The translations under genes and the position numbers were made by a program. The notes below the pieces were generated by a model. That model was given only the letters and a program-made list of their open reading frames with translations. It did not search any database and was not told where the DNA came from. Positions 54,737 through 62,800 of a stretch of DNA of 64,000 bases are shown piece by piece (the stretch's first letter is position 1; each line of letters begins with the position of its first letter). This DNA is from Bradyrhizobium xenonodulans (GTDB lineage: Bacteria; Pseudomonadota; Alphaproteobacteria; Rhizobiales; Xanthobacteraceae), in the NCBI RefSeq assembly GCF_027594865.1, contig NZ_CP089391.1, positions 8,028,501 through 8,092,500 of the forward strand, written 5' to 3'.

Positions 54737-56392
54737 TCAGCGGCGTTGTGAAGCGCGAACGCCGAGATCGAGCCAGATCCGTTCGACACCGATGCCGAGC
54801 GGCCGCACATCGTCGCCCAATGCCAGATCCGCAGGCGAGCGCGGATCGGAGAGCGCCAGGCGAATGGTCAGCGTCCCGTCGGCGGCAATCGCGCCGGGAT
54901 CGAGCGTCAACCTGCGCAAGCCGGCGAACGCGTCCGTCGAGAAGGTGAGTTGCTGGAGCGCTCCGTTGCCGACGCGGCAGACGGCGCGCAGGTCCGGATT
55001 TTCTTCGGAAACGAATGCCCGGCACGCCAGGACAACATCGGTCGGCCGTGACGGAACGGAGCGAACCTCGAAGCGGAGCACGCAATTTCTGGCGATCGAC
55101 CAGGTGCCCCATTGCTCCGGCTCACTCCATCCTTCGATCAACGCCCCGACACCGGTCCCGTCGCGTGTGAATGTGAGCTCGTCTGCGCCAAGGACCGGCA
55201 CGGTCACGGACGTCTCCAAGGCGGCGAGATCGAACGGCGCCTGATCCGGAACGAACTGCGCGATCAGGCGCACCGCATCCGCGATCGAATCGAGCCCGAG
55301 CGCAGCGCAATCCAGCTCGTATATCGCACGGTTCGGCCCGGTTACGCGGACGCCCCGGCCGGGCGGCGGACGATCTGCAAGGCGTGCCGGAATGATGATG
55401 TCGGCCGCATCGAAACCATGGGTGTGGGCGAGCTCGCCGATGGTCTGCACGGTCCGGTCGTACAGGAGCGGCCGATTGTTGATGTCGGTCGCAAGCGCCT
55501 GCGCCAGCGCCTTGAAGTCGAGCCGCACATCGTCGTCATCCGCCAGCAGCAGGCGCTTCAGGACGAGCATGTCCTTGGCGATAAAGAGCTGGAGCGCGTT
55601 GAGATCAGGGAGTTCTGGATCGCCGTCAACGGCTCCGAAATCGCGGGCGCCGCGCGACGTTTCGAGCAGGTCTGTCGTCTCGAAGAACAGCGCATGGCCG
55701 GTGCTGTGCCGCGAGAATCCGGCCATGCTCAAAGGGCGCGACAGGCGGACGAAGCTGTCGGTCAGCGCGGCGTTGGCGATACCGGAGGCCACGTCGGGCG
55801 ACAGCCCGATGAAATAGCGGCCACCGATCGCGCGCATCCGGTCGATGATGCTGCGGCGGACGAACGAATTGTAGATCATCGGCAGATGCGCATAGTGCGC
55901 CTGAAAACCGAAGATGCGTATGAGTTCGTTCCGTGACGAGACTCGCCTTGCGGACGAGGTGAGGTCGATCTCCGCGAGCAGCCGGTTGCGGAAAGCCGGA
56001 TCGTAGTAGTTCGGCCAGTGATAAGTGTAGGCACGCCAGCTCAGCAAATCGATCGTCCGGCCCGAAAGAATGTCCTCCGCGGTCGCGCAGGCATACGGCA
56101 TCAGGGCGTCGTCATCGCCGATGAAGGTGACGTACTCGCCCGAGGCATGGCCGAGCGCGGTCTCCCAATTGTCGGTCATGGTGAGAACGGCGTCGCTGGC
56201 GAAGTGCCTGAAGCGCGCGTCCTTTAGACCCGCGACCATCTCGGCAATCTCGGGATTGCCGCCATTGTTCTGGACGACGAACTCGCAATCGGCATTCGCA
56301 GGCTGGCGCGCCATGGTCGCGAGCGCATGACGAAGCGTGTCCGGACGATCGAGAGTTGGCACCACGACGGATAGCAGCGGCATGATCACCAT
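54737..56392 (-). CDS. Family 2 glycosyltransferase with C-terminal accessory domain (second)
   Basis: 551 residues. The N-terminus MPLLSVVVPTLDRPDTLRHA is a GT-A start, followed by FVVQNNGGNPEIAEMV, YVTFIGDDDALMPYACATAE (GDDD as metal/nucleotide site, about residues 90-95) and a helical middle. Residues about 410-551 are a separate beta-rich domain starting near GWSEPEQWGTWS and ending RPLGIGVERIWLDLG, which resembles the C-terminal part of the protein at 48132. Start may be 56392 or the ATG at 56383; no clear RBS is seen for either. The substrate is unknown. Its 5' region faces the ligase gene at 56586 across 193 bases. Confidence 0.82.
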   Translation of the reverse strand: MVIMPLLSVVVPTLDRPDTLRHALATMARQPANADCEFVVQNNGGNPEIAEMVAGLKDARFRHFASDAVLTMTDNWETALGHASGEYVTFIGDDDALMPYACATAEDILSGRTIDLLSWRAYTYHWPNYYDPAFRNRLLAEIDLTSSARRVSSRNELIRIFGFQAHYAHLPMIYNSFVRRSIIDRMRAIGGRYFIGLSPDVASGIANAALTDSFVRLSRPLSMAGFSRHSTGHALFFETTDLLETSRGARDFGAVDGDPELPDLNALQLFIAKDMLVLKRLLLADDDDVRLDFKALAQALATDINNRPLLYDRTVQTIGELAHTHGFDAADIIIPARLADRPPPGRGVRVTGPNRAIYELDCAALGLDSIADAVRLIAQFVPDQAPFDLAALETSVTVPVLGADELTFTRDGTGVGALIEGWSEPEQWGTWSIARNCVLRFEVRSVPSRPTDVVLACRAFVSEENPDLRAVCRVGNGALQQLTFSTDAFAGLRRLTLDPGAIAADGTLTIRLALSDPRSPADLALGDDVRPLGIGVERIWLDLGVRASQRR

Positions 56393-56585
56393 TGCGAGAA
56401 TGAGCGTCGCGAAGTCCTAGCACTTCGCCGCGCCGTTCGCACTTTCGCCAAAAGTCTGGTGATGCTAGCCTTTGTCACGAAGCCGCGCCATTCCGCCACG
56501 CGGGATGGAGCCCGTCACGATCAGTCCCGCCAGACGCCGGCGCATGACAGCGCGCCGCAACAAGAACAATGGGTGAGGAAGCACC

Positions 56586-58799
56586 ATGGAAGCTCAGGTA
56601 TCTCCCGTTTCTCCGAGCCCGTGGTCTCCGTCGCCCGACGCGAGCGATGTCGTCAAGGGCATCCACGCCATGTTGCATCCGCACAATATCGTGCTGGTGG
56701 GCGCGACCGACAAACCCGGCAACTATGCCGAGCGCATCTGGAACAATCTGGTCAGGTACGGCTACGAGGGCGGACTCTATCCGGTCAACACCAAGCGCGA
56801 GACCATCTGGGGCGTCCCTTGCTTCAAGGACTTTGCCAGCCTGCCGGAAAGGCCCGATCACGTGCTGGTGCTGGTGCCGGCGCGCTTTGCCGTTCAGGTG
56901 ATCCGCGACGCCGCCGCGGCCGGTGCGCGGTCGGCCACCATCGTCACCTCCGGCTTCAGCGAATTGCAGGACGAGGAGAGCCAGAGGCTCGCCGCCGAAT
57001 TGCAAGCCGCGATCCGCGAGACGGGCCTCGCCGTCACCGGCCCGAACTGCCTCGGCAATTTGAGCGCGGGCGAAAAGCTCTTCACCAATATCGACGACCG
57101 CATCGTCACCATGGAGCAGGGCGCGGTGGCGATCGCCGGGCAATCCGGCGCCATCGTGATGGCGATCCGCCAGGCGCTGGAGGATCGCGGCGTCGGGGTC
57201 GGTTACATGGTGACGACCGGCAACGAAGCCGGGCTCGAGACGCCGGACCTGATGCGCTATTTCGCCGAGGATCCGAGCATCAAGGTGATCGTGGTCTATC
57301 TCGAAGGCGTGCGTAACACCAAGGCGTTCCGGGATGCCTGCAAGGCGGCGCGGGCTGCGAGCAAGCCGGTGATTGCGCTCAAGCTTGGGGCGTCCGAAGG
57401 CGGCCGCGCCGCGGCGATGGCGCACACCGGCGCGCTCGCGGGCTCGATCGAGACCTTCGACGCCATTGCAACGCGCGAGGGCGTGATCCGGGTCGGCGGG
57501 CTCGACGAGCTGATCGAGACCACCGAATGCTTCGTCCACTCGGCCGTACCCAAAGGCGACCGCCTCGCCGCCGTCACGCTGTCCGGTGGCAAGCGCGGCA
57601 TGCTGCTCGATGCATTCTATGCCGAAGGCCTGAACTTTGCGCCGCTGAGCCCGCATGTCGGCTCGGAGCTGGCGAAGATGCTCGGGCCGGGGTCGATCGT
57701 CGGCAACCCGCTCGACGCCGGCTTTGCCGCGGTCGTCGATCCCTCCGTCTACATGAAGTCGATCAAGCTGATGATCGACGATCCCGATATCGACATCGTC
57801 ATCATCGATGCCGAGCTGCCCAAGGCGCCACACGAGTTGCGCGAGCGCAATCTGCGCATCGTCGACGAGATGGCGAGCCGGGCCGCAAAGCCCGTGATCT
57901 ATATCAGCGCGATGTCGATCGGCTTCACCGAGTTCACCAAGGATTTGCGCAAATCGCTGCCGCATCTCGCGGTGATGCAGGGCATGGACCGTGCCGTAAC
58001 GGCGATCAAGTCGCTGCTCGACTACGCCAGGCTGCGCAAGGAAGTGCCCGACATCGTCTCGAGCTCGAAGCCCGCTGCGCGCACCGTCCTTGAGAAGGCG
58101 CTGAAATCGGCGAGCGGCGCCGCGCTCGACGAGGTCGCCTCGAAGAAGCTCTTGAAGGCCTATGGCATCCCGATTTCGAAGGAAGCCATCGCGCAGACCG
58201 CGGCCGAGGCCGTGAAGATCGCCAGGCAGATCGGCTTCCCGGTGGTGGCAAAGCTCGTCAGCGCCGAGATCCTGCACAAATCCGACATCGGCGGCGTGGT
58301 GCTGAACCTCAACAGCCCAGCCGAGGTGAAGAAGGCGTTCACCGACATCACTGCGCGGGTGGCGAAGCTGAAGGGCAAGCCGAAGCTCGACGGCATTTTG
58401 ATCGCGCAGCAGGTCAAGGCCGATCTCGAGCTCGTGGTCGGCGCCTCACTGGATGCCGAGATGGGCCCGGTCGTGCTGTTCGGCACCGGCGGCATCGACA
58501 TCGAGCTGATGAAGGACGTCGCGCTGGCCGGCGCGCCGCTGGACGAGGCCGAGGCGCGGCTCCTGATCGGCCGCACCAAGGCCGGCATCAAGATGCGCGG
58601 CTATCGCGGCAAGCCGGCCTTGCACGAGGCCTCGGCGGTGAAGGCGCTGGTCGGCCTGTCCAACCTGATCGCCGATGCGGGCGACCGGATCGCCTCGATC
58701 GACATCAACCCGTTCCTGATCAACACCAGAACGGGCGTCGCCGTCGATGCCCTGATCGTGCTGAACAACGCTGCAGCCAAGAGCGCCGCCGGGCATTGA
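56586..58799 (+). CDS. ADP-forming acyl-CoA synthetase, fused alpha and beta subunits
   Basis: 737 residues. The CoA-binding domain opens with IHAMLHPHNIVLVGATDKPG (about residues 26-45), continues TGPNCLGNLSAGEKLFTNID and AGQSGAIVMAIRQA, and holds AMAHTGALAG (His280 as a candidate phosphohistidine). The C-terminal ATP-grasp half has LKAYGIPISKEAIA, FPVVAKLVSAEILHKSDIGG and IGRTKAGIKMRGYRG. Such NDP-forming ligases make acetyl-CoA-type thioesters, ATP and phosphate reversibly, in the cytoplasm. Fusion of the two subunits is common in bacteria. ATG at 56586 follows GAGGAAG. It ends just before a palindromic repeat. Confidence 0.88.
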   Translation: MEAQVSPVSPSPWSPSPDASDVVKGIHAMLHPHNIVLVGATDKPGNYAERIWNNLVRYGYEGGLYPVNTKRETIWGVPCFKDFASLPERPDHVLVLVPARFAVQVIRDAAAAGARSATIVTSGFSELQDEESQRLAAELQAAIRETGLAVTGPNCLGNLSAGEKLFTNIDDRIVTMEQGAVAIAGQSGAIVMAIRQALEDRGVGVGYMVTTGNEAGLETPDLMRYFAEDPSIKVIVVYLEGVRNTKAFRDACKAARAASKPVIALKLGASEGGRAAAMAHTGALAGSIETFDAIATREGVIRVGGLDELIETTECFVHSAVPKGDRLAAVTLSGGKRGMLLDAFYAEGLNFAPLSPHVGSELAKMLGPGSIVGNPLDAGFAAVVDPSVYMKSIKLMIDDPDIDIVIIDAELPKAPHELRERNLRIVDEMASRAAKPVIYISAMSIGFTEFTKDLRKSLPHLAVMQGMDRAVTAIKSLLDYARLRKEVPDIVSSSKPAARTVLEKALKSASGAALDEVASKKLLKAYGIPISKEAIAQTAAEAVKIARQIGFPVVAKLVSAEILHKSDIGGVVLNLNSPAEVKKAFTDITARVAKLKGKPKLDGILIAQQVKADLELVVGASLDAEMGPVVLFGTGGIDIELMKDVALAGAPLDEAEARLLIGRTKAGIKMRGYRGKPALHEASAVKALVGLSNLIADAGDRIASIDINPFLINTRTGVAVDALIVLNNAAAKSAAGH

Positions 58800-58800
58800 A

Positions 58801-58895
58801 GGTACGCAGGGCGGATCAGCGCAAGCGTAATCCGCCAATTTGCGCCGCGGGAGGGATAACGGCGGGTTACGCTTCGCTAACCCGCCCTGCGTACC
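58801..58895. repeat. GGTACGCAGGGCGG palindromic repeat
   Basis: GGTACGCAGGGCGG (58801-58814) and CCGCCCTGCGTACC (58882-58895) pair perfectly over 14 bases; the inner segment contains GCGGATCAGCGCAAGCGTAA and GGCGGGTTACGCTTCGCTAA, which pair further. It sits directly after the ligase stop and may mark its transcript end. Confidence 0.8.
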
Positions 58896-58943
58896 ATTGC
58901 AGCTCCTTCCAACCTCCCCGCTTTGGCCGTAGACTCAGCCTGC

Positions 58944-59777
58944 ATGGCACGCGCGAGCAACCTTGTCATCGGAACCGTGACGCTGGCGGCGATCGCCGTG
59001 GCGTTCGGCGGCGTGCTCGGCGTGCAGAAATGGCGCACCATCCAGAGCCGCAGCCAGTTGCGCGTCGTATTCGAGGGCGGATCGGCCAGCGGCCTGCGCC
59101 GCGGTGGCCCGGTCAATTTCGACGGCGTGCCGGCGGGCCAGATCCTGTCGATCAAATTGGACAGTCCGCGCAAGATCGTGGCGCTGGTGATGCTCGACAA
59201 CACCGCGCCGATCCGCAAGGACACGGTCGCAGGCATCGAATTCCAGGGCCTCACCGGCGTCGCCGCGATCTCGCTGATCGGAGGCGCACCTGCTGCCCCG
59301 CCGGTGCCGCTGGACTCGGATGGCATCCCGGTGCTGACCGCCGATCTCAGCGACGCCGAATCCATCGTCGACACCCTGCACAGCGTCGACCGCACGATCG
59401 TCAGCAACGCCCCCGCGATCCAGGAGGGCCTGCACACGTTCGAGGCCCATACCGCCGATCTCAGGAGCAAGGGCGGCGAGATCGATTCCGTCATGGCCAA
59501 GGTCGACAGCGCCTTTGCGGGTTTCGACAAGGCGGTCACGAAGATCGAAAGCGTGGTGCCCGGCTTTGCCGACGGCAAGGCGGACGAGCTGTTCGAGAAG
59601 ATCAGGGGATTGCACGAGCTCGCCGATACCATGAAGAAGAAATCGGCAGGCTATCTCGAGGATATCCGTCGCTCGCTGCTCGACGTCAGCGAGGCCGCCA
59701 ACAAGATGGCCGGCACGCCCGCGCCCGCAGCCGCCACCCCGCGCCCACCGCGCAAGCCGCCGCAGAAGAAGCAGTAG
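58944..59777 (+). CDS. MCE/MlaD family lipid-transport protein
   Basis: 277 residues. A single N-terminal helix (NLVIGTVTLAAIAVAFGGVL) anchors it in the inner membrane; the MCE domain follows (about residues 38-115: RVVFEGGSASGLRRGGPVNF, DGVPAGQILSIKL, IEFQGLTGVAAISLIGG). After this comes a helical stretch (about 125-240) and a Pro/Lys-rich tail ending KPPQKKQ. MlaD-type proteins form periplasmic rings that shuttle phospholipids or hydrophobic molecules. No MlaE/F partner is in the window, so its permease lies elsewhere or it acts alone. ATG at 58944 fits the start of the helix. Confidence 0.9.
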   Translation: MARASNLVIGTVTLAAIAVAFGGVLGVQKWRTIQSRSQLRVVFEGGSASGLRRGGPVNFDGVPAGQILSIKLDSPRKIVALVMLDNTAPIRKDTVAGIEFQGLTGVAAISLIGGAPAAPPVPLDSDGIPVLTADLSDAESIVDTLHSVDRTIVSNAPAIQEGLHTFEAHTADLRSKGGEIDSVMAKVDSAFAGFDKAVTKIESVVPGFADGKADELFEKIRGLHELADTMKKKSAGYLEDIRRSLLDVSEAANKMAGTPAPAAATPRPPRKPPQKKQ

Positions 59778-59840
59778 GGCTCTTCCTGATCCTCCCCTGG
59801 AGGAGGAGGGTGGCAGTCCCGCCTGGTCTAGCGACGATGT

Positions 59841-62800
59841 TCACCACGCGTAGCGCACGACGCCCTTGCCGGCGTAGGAGCGCGTGACGTTCGAGAACTC
59901 GCCCTCGAAGGTCGCCGACGCGGACCAGCCGTTCATCCAGCTCATCTGCACCGACGCCGTGGTCAGTGCGGAATCGCGCGCCTGCGCCGCACCGTTGACG
60001 ACGAAGGCCGCGCCCGGCAGCGTCTGGAACACGGCGCCGACGGTGCGGTCCGGATTGTAGTCATGTGCCCAGGCGAGGCGGCCGCGCAACGTCATGAGGC
60101 CACCCGCCGCAGCGAACGACTTGTCCGCGCGCAGGCCGAGCTCGGTGCGGCTGCTGGTGACGTCCCTGGCACCGTAGTTGAGCGCAAAGGTGCTGTTGCC
60201 GACCACCGCGAACTCCGAATAGTTCGGCAGGCTGAACAGGGTCGCCTGGGCGGCAGCATAGGGCGTCAGACCGATCCATTGCGTGGCATAGCGGTAACCG
60301 CCTTCGACCCGGCCCGAGAGTGCGTTGGCGTTGAACTGCGCGCGCAACTGATCGATGCCGGCAGCCGTGACGATGCGGTTGGTCGTGACGTCCTGCCAGC
60401 CATAGGCCAGCGCCGCCGTGATATAGGCCGGCCCCATCGTGTGGCGCACGAAAGCACCGGCCTGGAACAGGTCGGACCGGCCCCAGCCGAGCCCGTTGAC
60501 GTTGAAGCCGGTGCCGCCGCCGGCCAGCGCAAAGCCTGCGATCGTCGACGGCGAGAAGCGATAGTCGAGGCCGACGGCGGTGCCGTAGACGCTGCTGCTG
60601 GTGTTGTTCGAGCCGAGCGCAACGTTGCCGTCGGTGGTCTGCGAGCCGCCATAACCGGCTGCCCAGACATCCCAGCGCTGCTCGAACGTCGCGGCCGGCG
60701 CCTTGCGGGAGATCGAGGCGAAGGCGTCGCGCGTGGTCTTGTCACGCGCGCCCTTGCCGGTCGCCGCATAGGCATTCGCGCTCGTCTCATCGGCATAGGG
60801 CGTCGCACCGGGCGCACCGCTGCGCCCGGAACCAAACACGTCGGTCAACAGGCTGATGAACAGGTTCATCGCGTCGAACGTCGTCTGCTGCGATCCCGTC
60901 GCCGATTCGCCGGAGGCCTGGGTCAGGCCGGCCGGCGAGAGCCCGGCGTAAACCGCCGGCAACCCACCATTAGCCTTGAAGAAATCCTGAAGGGCGGTGG
61001 CGACGTTGCTTTGATTGACATTGAGATTGTTCTTCGCGCCATAATCGAGCGCGAAATCGAGATAGACGACACCGGCCCCCACCGTTGTGGTGCCGACGAG
61101 GCCACCGAAGGTGGCAACGCCCGTGAAATTGCCGCTTGAGGCTCCGCCGAACTGCATGATCGTGTACCGCGGCAGCACTGTGCTTCCCGGCAGGAACGGC
61201 GCAACGACTGTGCCATTCAGCACGACGTTGCCGGTGACGGCCGCAAAGCTCGAGCTGGCCGAACTCAGCGTAACGAGATAGAGCGCGCCGGACTGGAATG
61301 CGAGGCTGCCCTGAACCGTTATGCTGGAGCCCGGCGTACCCGAGCCCGGCGCAAAAATACCACCGTTCGCGACCTGCATTTCACCAACCACACCGATGCC
61401 GGTGAGTGCGCCACCGGCGTTCACCGTCGTCAGACTGGAAGCTGCGATCGAGCCATCGACCTGGAGCACGCCGCCGTTCACGGTGGTGCTGCCCGTATAA
61501 GCGTTGGTGCCGGACAGAATCAGCTTTCCGCTTCCGACCTTTTCGAGCGAGCCGGAGCCGGCGGGACCGCAACCGCACGGATTGAAATCGCCGATGACAC
61601 CACTGACTTCTGTCGACGCATTGTTGCCGCCGACGACGAGCGTATTGCCCCCGCCGATGTAGTAGGTGCCGCTACCTTCGATCGAACCGGCGGTGATGCG
61701 CCGGTCGCTGTTCGGCCCGAGGCTGCCTCCGAAATCGACGATACCGGTGCCCGTCGTGATGAAGCGCGCGTTGCCGCCGGTGGAGTTGTCGAAGAACGAG
61801 GTCTCGCCACCGTCCTTGGTGATGATCGTGGCATTGGCGGCCGTCGCGAACGCGCCGAAACTGGTCCGACCATCAGCCTCGTTGATGATCGTTGCGTTGC
61901 CGGCGGTCGCCGTATCAGATCCGGACGACGTCCCAAACAAGGTCGTGCCGAAATCCTTGTTCACGATCGTAGCTGACGCGGCCGAGGATTGCTCAACGAA
62001 CGCGATGCCGCCGCCATTCTGGTTGGTGATGGTGGCCGCGCCCGCGTTGGTCTGGCCAAAGAAGCCGACCAAGCCGCCATCGTTGAGGATGGTCGCCCGG
62101 CCGGCCGTGGCGGTGTCGGTCCCGCCCCCAAACGGATCTCCGAAATAGATCTGCCCGTTGTTGGTGATCACCATAGAGCTGGCGGAGGTCGCGTTGAGGA
62201 ACTGCGTCGTGCCGGAAAAGTCGTTGAAAAGCATCGTGACGCCCGACGTGTCGGCATTGACGATGCTGAAGAAGCCCTCGTTGATGACGGCCCCGACAAT
62301 GCTGCCGCTGCGGGTCGCATCGCCTAGTTGCAGTGCCGCACATGAGCAGATGAAGGTGCCTCCGGTGTAGGTATTCGTGCCGGTGAGCACCACGACACCG
62401 CTCCCGAACGAATTGTCCAGGACCGTGAGCTTGCCCGCTCCAGCGCCGTCGGAGATATTTCCGGCGATCGTCAACATTGTCCCATTGGAATCGATGGCGC
62501 CGCCGGAGCCGCCGCTGTTGATCTTGAAATTGTTGGCAATAGTGAGATCGCTGAAGCCATCGGCCTGGAACGAGCCGGATTCGAGCGTGATCGTGCCCGT
62601 GCCCGCCGATTGATCGTTGGTGACCTGAAGGGTGGCACCGACGACCCTGGTGCCCCCGCTGTAGGTGTTCACTGCGGACAGGATCGTGGTGCCGAAACCG
62701 CCACTGGAGTCTGTCACCTGCAGCACACCTGTATTGCCATCGCCGTTGGCGATGACGCCCGCCAGCGTCAGCACGGTGCCGTTGTTGTCGACGGTGCCGC

